The notes under the pieces are model-generated. The model was not told the origin of the DNA. It did no database searches and saw only the letters and a list, made by a program, of their open reading frames with translations. Both the position numbers and the translations under genes were made by a program. Below, piece by piece: positions 1 to 8,600 of a DNA stretch of 64,000 nucleotides; the stretch's first letter is position 1; each line of letters begins with the position of its first letter. This DNA comes from Paenibacillus sp. N3.4 (lineage in GTDB: Bacteria > Bacillota > Bacilli > Paenibacillales > NBRC-103111): assembly GCF_008017805.1 (NCBI RefSeq), contig NZ_VRTT01000013.1, forward strand, positions 1 to 64,000. The letters are read 5' to 3'.

Positions 1-3
1 ATG

Positions 4-181
4 GAGCGAGTCAACAAGTTCTTGCGTTGTAACGCTGTTTTTCAGTGTTACAGAAGGTGACAATCCCAGAATTGGCACTGTAAGAAGGAAAAACCGATTT
101 ACAGAGGAGGAAGGGAGCGAGTCAGCCAGTTCTTGCGTTGTAACGCTGTTTTTCAGTGTTACAGAAGGTGACACCCAGAAC
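4..181. repeat. Two direct copies of a hairpin-containing intergenic repeat
   Basis: Two copies of a roughly 67-base sequence start at 4 and 115, an offset of 111 bases, and are almost identical apart from two substitutions near the left end and a small indel near the right end. Each holds an inverted repeat, GTAACGCTG-TTTTT-CAGTGTTAC, at 29-51 and 140-162, which pairs with one G-U. No open frame crosses them. The array may continue upstream of the window. It could be a mobile intergenic repeat family or a structured RNA element. Confidence 0.75.
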
Positions 182-282
182 AGGGCGAGCCAGCATAGTT
201 TGCGGATTGAGGAATGAAATTCGTCAACCGATGTTGATATGCTATAATGAACCCGATTAACAGCAGCAGGAGTTGATGCAGG

Positions 283-2105
283 ATGGGTTTGCGCAAGATG
301 TACCGAAATTATTTGAAAAATAATTTGTTTATGAGGCTGCTGCTCCTATTTTCGCTGATTACCGTCGTTACGATTATTTCGTTTTCTTATTATATGTACC
401 ATTCGATGTCGCAGGCGCGATTAATCGCGAGCTGGATATACAGAAGAAGGCCATGACGAATGTAAACAATTATTTGGGCGGGAAATATGATTCAGCGCAG
501 TCCATCTTATTTGGCTTATACAGGGATAGTTCGTTAGCCGCGGGGGTATCTTTTATGCTGCAGCACCCTTTTCAAGAGTATGTGCAGCATAGTCTGGAGC
601 AGTACAATTTAGGTGGCAACAGCATGTGGAATGACGGGCTGCAATATTTTAAAAATCAGGTGGACGACGACGAAGATATTCGCAATCTGCTGCTATACAG
701 CGTGGATCAACAGACTTTATATGTGCTAGGGCATAACCGGCAATTGAAAATTGTGCCTACAAATCGGGCCCACTCGTATATTCCTGATGTGATGGCGCTC
801 GAAAGTAAAAGCGTTGAGCTGCCGAATGTCTGGGTCCGCGAAGCGGCAGAGCAGTGGGATAACAACTTGTACGCGATTCGAACACCCATAAACGACAAGC
901 AAACCTTAAAAAATATTGGGCAGCAGACCGTGTACTATAGCACGGATGGTATTTGGAAGGTACTGAAGAATGATAAGGACGAGCTGAAAGGGAGCATTCT
1001 CGTACTGTCTCCGGATGGCGGTGTTCTATTTGATTCTTCCAATCAGTATGACGGCAAGCCATATCCTTTCATGGATCAGATTAGCTCGTTGTATGAGAAT
1101 CGGGGTTCGAATCAAAACGACTATGTGACAAAGCTGACGCAAAGCAAAGGAAATTTCAGTGTGATCGGTATCATTCCCAAAAAAGAGCTGGACGCCTCCT
1201 CAAGGAAAATCGGAAGCACGATCTTCATGATCAGCGCGATATGTATCTTTTTTGCCATTCTGATTCCGTTCCTCGTTGTCATGAGTGTCGCTAAGCGTAC
1301 GAACCAAATCATTCGTTTTACACGTAAGGTCAAGCAAGGCGATTTGAGTGCGCGGATTCCGGATGTGCGAGAGGACGAGCTGGGACAAATATCTCGCAGC
1401 TTTAACGATATGGTGGAGGAGTTGAACCATTACATCGATCGTGTGTACAAAGCTAATATTAAACAGAAGCATACGGAGCTGACGGCGCTGCAAGCTCGTG
1501 TTAATCCTCACTTTTTATACAATACGTTGGAAGTGATTCGCATGCGGGCGATCTCTCAAGGGGCCCATGACGTAGGTGAAATGATTTACAGCTTGTCGGC
1601 GTTATTTCGCAGCTTCGTACAGCAGAAAAAAATGTACACGCTAAAAGATGAGCTAGAAGCTTGCCGCTTGTATCTGGAGCTGTTCCAGATTCGCTATAAG
1701 GACAAATTTACCTATTCGATCGTGTGCGATCGGAAACTGGCTCGTATCCGTGTTATGAAAATGTCCCTTCAGCCGATTATAGAGAATTACATCGTACATG
1801 GGTTGCGAAGCGAAAGCACCGATAATGAGCTTCACATCCGCGTGGAGCAGATAGAGGAATTCCTTCACGTGCAGGTAGAAGACAACGGGAACGGCATTTC
1901 ACCCCAACGTTTGAACGAATTGGAGGCATTCTTGCAAGATGAGGAGACGGAGGGAGAATCCTTCGGCTTGCGGAGCATTCATCACCGTCTCAAGCTGCTT
2001 TACGGCAGCGAATACGGTGTGAAGCTGCAAAGTGAATTACATAAAGGAACAGTAATAGACATATCGCTGCCAATCGATGGTGGTGAGGGGGTGCATGATG
2101 TTTAG
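283..2105 (+). pseudogene. YesM-type sensor histidine kinase, frameshifted near the N-terminus
   Basis: This would be a membrane sensor kinase of the family that controls carbohydrate uptake. The start at 283 (ATG) gives a 56-codon frame with the first membrane segment (LLLLFSLITVV), ending at a TGA at about 452. From about 426 the conserved continuation (RELDIQKKAMTNVNNYL) is in another frame, consistent with loss of one base near 424-426. The rest is intact: an extracellular sensor region, a second membrane segment about 255-278 residues into the downstream frame, HAMP, a phospho-acceptor in NPHFLYN near residue 353, and a C-terminal ATPase domain with VEDNGNG. An internal ATG at 453 would make a protein lacking the first membrane anchor. 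A TATAAT at 243-248 is a likely -10. The stop overlaps the response-regulator start. It may be real decay or a sequencing indel. Confidence 0.85.
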
Positions 2106-3618
2106 GGTGTTTCTTGTGGACGATGAGCCATTTATCATCGAAGGATTGTACGATATTATCGATTGGGCTGAAGTCGGACTGGAAATTGTCGGGCATGCCG
2201 GTAATGGGCAAAAGGCGTTGGACGCCTTGAAGGAAACATCGGTAGATCTGTTGGTGACGGACATCTCCATGCCGATCATGACAGGTTTGGAACTCATTCG
2301 CCATGCTAGGATGGTTCATCCGGATTTGAAAGTCATTGTTCTCAGTGGATTCGATGAATTCACGTATCTAAAAGAAGGCATGCAGCTCGGTATCGAAAAT
2401 TATCTGCTTAAGCCCATTAATATTCAGGAGCTGAAGGCTACCCTCTATAACACGGTGGAGAAACTAAACACGCTGAGTGAGACTCAGCTTGTACAGGCCT
2501 ACAGCAAACAGATTTTGAAGGACAATACGCTCCATCGCTGGCTAACGCATCAGATTGCGCCTGTGGAGTTCAACGAACGCGCATCCCTTCTGGGCATTAA
2601 CCTCGATTTTGCCTATATAGCCGTTTCAATTCTGCGCATGTCCTCGGAGAACACGGAGGTTTTGGATAGGTTGACGGATCACGTTGAAGCCTACAGCTGG
2701 ATGACCTCATTTTTCGATATGGACGGGGATATTGTGCTGCTTGCTTCCATGGATGACCCTGAGCAGGGAAGACAAGAACTGACCAGCCTGCTGCAGAAGC
2801 TTCAGACTGATCTGCATCATCAACCTCTGCGCATTTCTATTGGAAGCGTAGAACCGCTTCATGAACAAGCCGCGCAAAGCTATGCATCAGCGAAGAAAAT
2901 CCAAGAGTATTTCTGGATCTATCCAGAGCTGCAAGTCATTGATTATCACGAGCTGTCCATGAATACAGACAATCAGAAGGTAGATTTCTCCATCATCGAT
3001 TGGCCGGCATATGCGAAACTGATTATTGCCAAAGATCAAGAAAATCTGCGCGAGCATATCCAAAGCGACTTCAAACGTATTCAAGGACTGCCCGGAATTA
3101 CCCCGCACGATTTTCAGAATATTGCCCTTGAGATGGTCATTCATTTCAAGCTGGAAATCAAAGCGATTCGCCATACCGAGGAACTGGACGCGTATCATCA
3201 TGCTTTTCGCCAAATCCGAAGCGCAGTGACATTAGAAGAGCTAGAGGCTGCGATTCTCGAAATTGCCGATACGACGATAGGCTTCCTTATTTCCGACGTT
3301 CGAAGTCCGATTGTGCAGCAGGTGTTAAAATATATCCAACAGTCCTATGCCGAAGAGCTGTCACTCAAAATGCTGGGAGCCCACTATCATATTCACCCGG
3401 TTTATTTGGGACAATTGTTCCATAAAGAAATGAATGAGACGTTTACGGAGTATATCAACCGATATCGGATCGAGAAAGCGAAGGAACTGCTGAAGACGAC
3501 GCATTCCAAAGTTCATGTCATCGCCAAAGAGGTAGGTTATTGGGAGCTGGGCTACTTTTATAAACAATTTAAAAAGTACGTAGGAATCTCTCCAACAGAC
3601 TATAGAGGATTGCTCTAG
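2095..3618 (+). CDS. YesN/AraC-type response regulator
   Basis: A 507-residue DNA-binding response regulator, partner of the kinase just upstream. The receiver domain is residues 1-120 with the phospho-acceptor Asp56 in VTDISMP and acidic residues in FLVDDE. A long middle region of about 280 residues follows, then a C-terminal AraC double helix-turn-helix (residues about 405-507, ending GISPTDYRG). I chose ATG 2095 over 2077 because a GTGAGGGGG ribosome site lies just before it. It overlaps the kinase stop by 11 bases, so the two are translationally coupled. By family habit it activates the adjacent transporter operon when the kinase senses a glycan. Confidence 0.93.
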   Translation: MMFRVFLVDDEPFIIEGLYDIIDWAEVGLEIVGHAGNGQKALDALKETSVDLLVTDISMPIMTGLELIRHARMVHPDLKVIVLSGFDEFTYLKEGMQLGIENYLLKPINIQELKATLYNTVEKLNTLSETQLVQAYSKQILKDNTLHRWLTHQIAPVEFNERASLLGINLDFAYIAVSILRMSSENTEVLDRLTDHVEAYSWMTSFFDMDGDIVLLASMDDPEQGRQELTSLLQKLQTDLHHQPLRISIGSVEPLHEQAAQSYASAKKIQEYFWIYPELQVIDYHELSMNTDNQKVDFSIIDWPAYAKLIIAKDQENLREHIQSDFKRIQGLPGITPHDFQNIALEMVIHFKLEIKAIRHTEELDAYHHAFRQIRSAVTLEELEAAILEIADTTIGFLISDVRSPIVQQVLKYIQQSYAEELSLKMLGAHYHIHPVYLGQLFHKEMNETFTEYINRYRIEKAKELLKTTHSKVHVIAKEVGYWELGYFYKQFKKYVGISPTDYRGLL

Positions 3619-3645
3619 GGAAAACTTAGAAGCAATCCTTTTTTT
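3607..3645 (+). terminator. Rho-independent terminator after the response regulator
   Basis: GGATTGCT at 3607-3614 pairs with AGCAATCC at 3631-3638, followed by a run of seven T. The left arm overlaps the last codons of the regulator. It separates the two-component genes from the transporter operon. Confidence 0.85.
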
Positions 3646-3713
3646 GATCGGAAAAATGATTGGTAGCGTTTTTTTCTTGTTTTTAGACAGGGTTCATTTA
3701 ATTTATCGTCTAT

Positions 3714-3728
3714 TTGTAAATGCTTTCA
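3714..3728 (+). promoter_or_regulatory. Candidate catabolite-response (cre-like) element
   Basis: TTGTAAATGCTTTCA fits the CcpA operator pattern WTGNAANCGNWNNCW with one mismatch (T for C at the CG step). It lies 63 bases before the solute-binding protein gene, where carbon-catabolite control of a sugar operon would be expected. Pattern match only. Confidence 0.4.
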
Positions 3729-3791
3729 TGCGGTACTGTAAATATAGCCCCTCGGGCGAAACAAAAGAGCATTCACTAGGGAGGATACAAA

Positions 3792-5267
3792 ATGAGCAAG
3801 ATGAAAAAAAACTTGGTCACCACACTTGGATTGACGTTAGCAGTTTCACTGACACTTAGCGCGTGCGGCAGTAAAGATGCCGGCGATGCGAAAGGGAATG
3901 CAACAAATAAACCCGTAGAGTTAATTTGGTATACAATCGGAACACCGCAAAAAGACGTGGACCGCGTCATGGCTGAAGTAAGCAAGTACACAGCTGAGAA
4001 AATCGGCGTAACCGTGAAAATGAACATGACGGACTGGGGTGACTACGCGCAAAAAATGCAAGTCATGACGGCGTCTGGTACACCTATGGATATTATGTTT
4101 ACGTCCTCATGGGCATTCGATTATGTACAAAACGCCCGTAAAGGCGCATTTAAGCCGATTGACGAGCTTTTACAAAAAAATGGACAAGGGATTGTCAAAG
4201 AACTGGACCCTGCGTTCCTTAGCGGTTCCAAAGTAGACGGGCATAACTATGGTGTACCTGCCAACAAAGAATTGCCTGCGCAAGACGTCTGGCGCTTTAA
4301 CAAAAATCTATTAGATAAATATAACCTCAATCTGGATAATGTGAAAACGTTAGAAAGCTTGGAACCATTGCTTCAAACGATTAAAGCGAAAGAACCTAAT
4401 ACGTATGGATTAGCGGTTGATAAAAATTACATGCCTTATGTGCCTTATGATTACATTGTTGAAAAAATGCCAATGGCAGTAAGTATTGATAACAAAGACT
4501 ACAAAGTGGTTAACATTCTGGATACGCCGGAAATGAAACAAGCTTTGAAAACAATGAACAAATATTATAAAGCGGGTTACGTCCCGACAGAAGCATCAAC
4601 GCTGACTTCACTCAATGATGTGCAAGTGACCGGCAAATGGTTCACGGATAAAGCGACGAACCAACCCTTCGCGGACAACCTTTGGTCGGCAAGCTACGGC
4701 TACCCGGTTGTGTCCAAACCAGCAAGCCCGGCATTGATTTATAACTGGTCCGTTATGGGCTCTATGCAAGCAATCTCCGCGAATTCCAAATATCCGGAGA
4801 AGGCGATGGAATTCCTGAACCTTTTGAACACAGATCCTGTGCTGCGCAATATGGTTGATTCCGGTATTGAAGGCGAGCACTATAAAAAAGTTGACAACGA
4901 TAAGATGGAAAACTTGCCGGCATCCAAAAATTATGACATGCCAACCTTTTCACTGGGTAACGTTCTTTTGACGTATAAAGACGTTAAAGATCCTGAGAAC
5001 AAATGGGAAGAGTTTAAGAAATTTAACGATACGGGTGTTCCAGCGCCGCTTCTTGGCTTCAACTTCGATCCTTCCAAAGTGATTAATGAAATCGCCGCGG
5101 TTCAAAATGTGAAAGAAGAGTTCTGGGCAACACTTATGACAGGTACCGTAGATCCGGATAAATATATTCCGCTTGCCAATGAAAAATTCAAAGCAGCCGG
5201 ATTGGATAAAATTATGGCAGAAGCACAAAGTCAGATCGATGCATGGAAAGCTGCAAACAAAAAATAG
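3792..5267 (+). CDS. Sugar/glycan ABC transporter solute-binding lipoprotein
   Basis: A 491-residue extracellular solute-binding lipoprotein (family 1 type). The signal peptide ends in a lipobox LSAC with lipidated Cys25. The C-terminal 130 residues (from about PLLGFNFDPSKV to the end) look like the DUF3502 domain seen on LipO-type binding proteins of Paenibacillus and Bacillus. The start follows GGGAGGAT. It is the first gene of an operon with two permeases and three intracellular glycosidases, so the likely ligand is a mannose-containing oligosaccharide (inference from neighbours). No ATPase gene is present; such systems usually share an MsmX-type ATPase encoded elsewhere. Confidence 0.92.
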   Translation: MSKMKKNLVTTLGLTLAVSLTLSACGSKDAGDAKGNATNKPVELIWYTIGTPQKDVDRVMAEVSKYTAEKIGVTVKMNMTDWGDYAQKMQVMTASGTPMDIMFTSSWAFDYVQNARKGAFKPIDELLQKNGQGIVKELDPAFLSGSKVDGHNYGVPANKELPAQDVWRFNKNLLDKYNLNLDNVKTLESLEPLLQTIKAKEPNTYGLAVDKNYMPYVPYDYIVEKMPMAVSIDNKDYKVVNILDTPEMKQALKTMNKYYKAGYVPTEASTLTSLNDVQVTGKWFTDKATNQPFADNLWSASYGYPVVSKPASPALIYNWSVMGSMQAISANSKYPEKAMEFLNLLNTDPVLRNMVDSGIEGEHYKKVDNDKMENLPASKNYDMPTFSLGNVLLTYKDVKDPENKWEEFKKFNDTGVPAPLLGFNFDPSKVINEIAAVQNVKEEFWATLMTGTVDPDKYIPLANEKFKAAGLDKIMAEAQSQIDAWKAANKK

Positions 5268-5344
5268 TTGCTAAATACAGGATGAGGTGAATGTTATGCA
5301 TTCACCTGATCTTTGTCTTTGTTAACAAAAAAGGGGTGAAAAGT

Positions 5345-6283
5345 ATGAACAGAATAGGAGCATTTTTAAAAGATGTAAAACAAAGCAGAGTGCTGCTGCT
5401 GATGGCATTGCCGGCAACGCTTTGGTTCCTGTTCTTCTCCTATCTGCCGATGGCTGGCATGGTTATTGCTTTTAAGCAGTATCGCTACAGCCGGGATGGA
5501 TTTTGGGCAAGCATTGTTGAAAGCAAGTGGGTAGGGCTGCAAAATTTTAAGTTCTTATTTAGTACGAACGATGCTTATATCATTACGCGCAATACGCTTT
5601 TATACAATATTGTGTTCATTATTGCAGGTCTTGTCCTATCGGTTGGATTAGCTATTGTGCTATCGGAAATAACGAACAAGAAACTAGCTAAGCTTTATCA
5701 GACAGGGATGTTTTTACCTTATTTCTTATCATGGGTTATCGTAGGTTACTTCGTATTCAGTTTCCTAAGCGTGGATAAAGGAATGCTGAATCATATTCTT
5801 CCTTGGTTCGGTGTCGATCCGATCCGCTGGTACAACGATAAGACGTATTGGCCTCTTATTATTATACTCGTCTACCTTTGGAAATCTGTTGGCTACAGCA
5901 GTGTTGTGTATTTGGCAGCCATCATGGGGATTGACAAGTCGCTTTACGAAGCTGCGATGATTGACGGTGCAAGCAAATGGCAGCAGATTAAAAACATTAC
6001 CTTCCCAATGTTGAAGCCGTTGATGACGATTCTAACTTTACTTGCCATCGGGCGCATTTTCTATGCGGATTTTGGACTGTTCCTGCAAGTGCCTAGAGAT
6101 TCAGGTACCCTCTACTCGGTAACCAATGTTATTGACACGTATGTTTACCGCGGGCTTAAATCTACGGGAGAAATCGGTATGAGTACAGCAGCCGGTCTGT
6201 ATCAGTCTGTTATTGGTTTTATCCTCGTCATGACATCAAACTATATCGTTAGAAAATTTGATAAAGACAATGCGCTGTTTTAA
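5345..6283 (+). CDS. LplB-type sugar ABC transporter permease
   Basis: A 312-residue inner-membrane permease with about six hydrophobic segments and the EAA loop EAAMIDGASKWQQIKNITFP that contacts the ATPase. Start ATG 5345 is preferred to an upstream ATG at 5291 because AAGGGGTG precedes it and the protein then begins MNRIGAFLKD like relatives. It is the first of two permeases in the binding-protein operon. It should form a heterodimer with the next gene product for import of an oligosaccharide. Confidence 0.93.
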   Translation: MNRIGAFLKDVKQSRVLLLMALPATLWFLFFSYLPMAGMVIAFKQYRYSRDGFWASIVESKWVGLQNFKFLFSTNDAYIITRNTLLYNIVFIIAGLVLSVGLAIVLSEITNKKLAKLYQTGMFLPYFLSWVIVGYFVFSFLSVDKGMLNHILPWFGVDPIRWYNDKTYWPLIIILVYLWKSVGYSSVVYLAAIMGIDKSLYEAAMIDGASKWQQIKNITFPMLKPLMTILTLLAIGRIFYADFGLFLQVPRDSGTLYSVTNVIDTYVYRGLKSTGEIGMSTAAGLYQSVIGFILVMTSNYIVRKFDKDNALF

Positions 6284-6313
6284 CCCATTTGTTGTTGAAA
6301 GGAGGAACTTGGC

Positions 6314-7234
6314 GTGAATGCTGCAAAATCGATAAAAACCCGTGATTTTCATAAGCTGCCACCCGTTTTGAATACACTTGCTCACCTTGCCGCAGGACTC
6401 TTTGCGATTGCCTGTGTCTTTCCGTTTTTGTTTGTGACCATCATTTCGTTTACAGATGAGAAATCCCTGAACACGAACGAATACCGTATTATCCCTGAGA
6501 AGTGGAGTCTTGAAGCTTATCGCTATCTCTTTAAAGCAGGCGATCAGCTGCTCATGTCTTATGGTGTGACGATTCTGGTTACGGTATTGGGGACGCTTGT
6601 CAGTTTGCTTTTGACAGCTACCTTTGCTTATGCCATTTCACGTAAAAGCTTTAAATTCCGTAATTTTTTCGGTTTTTTCGCTTTCTTTACGATGTTGTTC
6701 AATGGCGGTCTTGTGCCGACTTATATTGTAATGACACAATTACTGGGACTTAAGGATTCGCTGTGGGCGCTCATTTTGCCGCTCGCCGGCAATGCGTTTT
6801 ACATTATGATTATGCGTACCTTCTTTATTACGTCGGTACCGGATGCCATTATTGAATCGGGGAAAATAGACGGAGCCGGCGAATTTGGTATCTTCGTGAA
6901 GCTGGTGCTGCCGCTGTCCCTTCCGGGACTGGCGACGATCGGTTTATTCAGTACTCTCGGGTACTGGAATGATTGGTTCAATGCCCTGCTCTATATCGAT
7001 ACGCCTAATCTGGTCCCCTTGCAATCCATGCTGATGCGGATTGAGAACAGCATGCAGTTCCTGCTCCAGAATACGAGCAATCCTTCTGTAGGCATAGGCT
7101 TGCTGCAATCACTGCCGCAGGATACGTCTCGGATGGCGATGGTTGTACTTGCAACAGGACCGATTATTTTTGCTTATCCGTTCTTCCAGCGTTACTTTAT
7201 TCAAGGCTTGACGATCGGTGCTGTGAAAGAATAA
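6314..7234 (+). CDS. LplC/YtcP-type sugar ABC transporter permease
   Basis: A 306-residue second permease with six predicted membrane segments and an EAA-like loop, ESGKIDGAGEFGIFVKLVLP. The start is GTG at 6314 after AAAGGAGG. Length and order (binding protein, LplB-like, LplC-like) match the LplABC/YtcP class of carbohydrate uptake transporter. The end of the protein, RYFIQGLTIGAVKE, is typical of the family. Only 46 bases separate it from the GH125 gene, so transporter and hydrolases are very likely co-transcribed. Confidence 0.93.
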   Translation: MNAAKSIKTRDFHKLPPVLNTLAHLAAGLFAIACVFPFLFVTIISFTDEKSLNTNEYRIIPEKWSLEAYRYLFKAGDQLLMSYGVTILVTVLGTLVSLLLTATFAYAISRKSFKFRNFFGFFAFFTMLFNGGLVPTYIVMTQLLGLKDSLWALILPLAGNAFYIMIMRTFFITSVPDAIIESGKIDGAGEFGIFVKLVLPLSLPGLATIGLFSTLGYWNDWFNALLYIDTPNLVPLQSMLMRIENSMQFLLQNTSNPSVGIGLLQSLPQDTSRMAMVVLATGPIIFAYPFFQRYFIQGLTIGAVKE

Positions 7235-7280
7235 AACATCAAACCAACTTTCATGAAAAGATAGATTTGGAGGATTTACC

Positions 7281-8600
7281 GTGGAACAATTCAGACTGCC
7301 GAAAATTCCGATGCCAAAGCTGGAGCTGCCCAAGGCAATTCAAGACGTGATCTTACAAGCCGAAGAAAAGCTGGCTCATCGTCCGAAGCTTTTGCAATTA
7401 TTTAAAAATTGTTTTCCTAACACCCTAGAGACAACGACCAAATTGATGGAGGACGGGACTACGTTCGTGATTACGGGGGATATCCCTGCATCATGGCTGC
7501 GGGATTCCGTCGAGCAGGTCATGCATTATGTGCCGTTTGCCAAAGAGGATGCGGATCTGCAGCGTGTGATTAGTGGTTTAATTAAACGTCATATCCAGTA
7601 CATCCATATTGATCCCTATGCGAATGCATTTAACGAGTCGGCCAATGATTGGCATTGGAACAAAGCAGACCAAACCGAGATGTCGCCATGGGTGTGGGAA
7701 CGTAAATTTGAGCTCGATTCCTTATGCTTCTCGATGCGCCTGGCCTACGCATATTGGAAGGAAACAGAGCTGACGGATATTTTCGATGCCGGATTTAAAG
7801 CCGCAATGGTAAAAATCTATGAGTTGTTTAAAACGGAGCAGCATCACTTTGAGCAGTCGCCTTACCGTTTCACGCGTGATAACGGAATTCCGACAGATTC
7901 CCTGCGCAATAACGGTTTGGGGATGCCTGTCAATTATACGGGAATGGTATGGTCAGGCTTCCGCTCCAGTGATGATGCTTGTGACTTCCATTACAATATT
8001 CCAGCCAACATGTTCGCGGTTGTGGCCCTTCGCCATATGCAGGAGTTTGCGGAATGGGTGTTCAGGGATATGGATTTTCTGAAAGATTTGAAAGCACTTG
8101 AATCCGATATCGATCATGGGATTCAATTGTATGGCATTTACCGTCATCCGAAGTTCGGCCCTATCTATGCTTATGAGACAGACGGCTTCGGCAACTATTG
8201 CTTAATGGATGATGCAGGCACACCAGGTCTCATGTCGATTCCTTATCTTGGTTATGTGTCCGCGGACGATCCGATTTACCAGAACACAAGAACATTTGCG
8301 CTAAGCAAAGAAAATCCGTTCTATTTTGAAGGCAAAGTGGCCAGAGGTATCGGCAGTCCGCATACACCGGACGATTACATTTGGCATATGGCCTTGTCGA
8401 TGCAAGGCTTGACGGCTGCTTCAGCGGAAGAGAAGCTGGAGATGATCGCGATGCTGGAAGCTACGGATGCAGACACAGGGTTCATGCATGAAGGGTTTCA
8501 TGTAGATGACCCAGCGATTTTTACGCGCAAATGGTTTGCTTGGTCGAACAGTCTGTTCTCTCAATTGGTATACAAAGCAATGAAGGATGGTCTTCTATGA
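7281..8600 (+). CDS. GH125 exo-alpha-1,6-mannosidase
   Basis: A 439-residue metal-independent glycoside hydrolase of family GH125, which releases terminal alpha-1,6-linked mannose from high-mannose glycans by inversion. Recognised from overall sequence, including IPASWLRDS, WVWERKFELDSLCF, NYTGMVWSGFRSSDD and the tail HEGFHVDDPAIFTRKWFAWSNSLF. There is no signal peptide, so it acts in the cytoplasm on imported glycans. The start is GTG 7281 after GGAGG. Its stop overlaps the next start (ATGA), so the two hydrolases are translationally coupled. Confidence 0.92.
   Translation: MEQFRLPKIPMPKLELPKAIQDVILQAEEKLAHRPKLLQLFKNCFPNTLETTTKLMEDGTTFVITGDIPASWLRDSVEQVMHYVPFAKEDADLQRVISGLIKRHIQYIHIDPYANAFNESANDWHWNKADQTEMSPWVWERKFELDSLCFSMRLAYAYWKETELTDIFDAGFKAAMVKIYELFKTEQHHFEQSPYRFTRDNGIPTDSLRNNGLGMPVNYTGMVWSGFRSSDDACDFHYNIPANMFAVVALRHMQEFAEWVFRDMDFLKDLKALESDIDHGIQLYGIYRHPKFGPIYAYETDGFGNYCLMDDAGTPGLMSIPYLGYVSADDPIYQNTRTFALSKENPFYFEGKVARGIGSPHTPDDYIWHMALSMQGLTAASAEEKLEMIAMLEATDADTGFMHEGFHVDDPAIFTRKWFAWSNSLFSQLVYKAMKDGLL

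Noticed and set aside
3644..3859. 71-codon frame overlapping the binding-protein start
   Set aside because: Runs through the cre-like region and into the lipoprotein signal peptide in another frame; no ribosome site.
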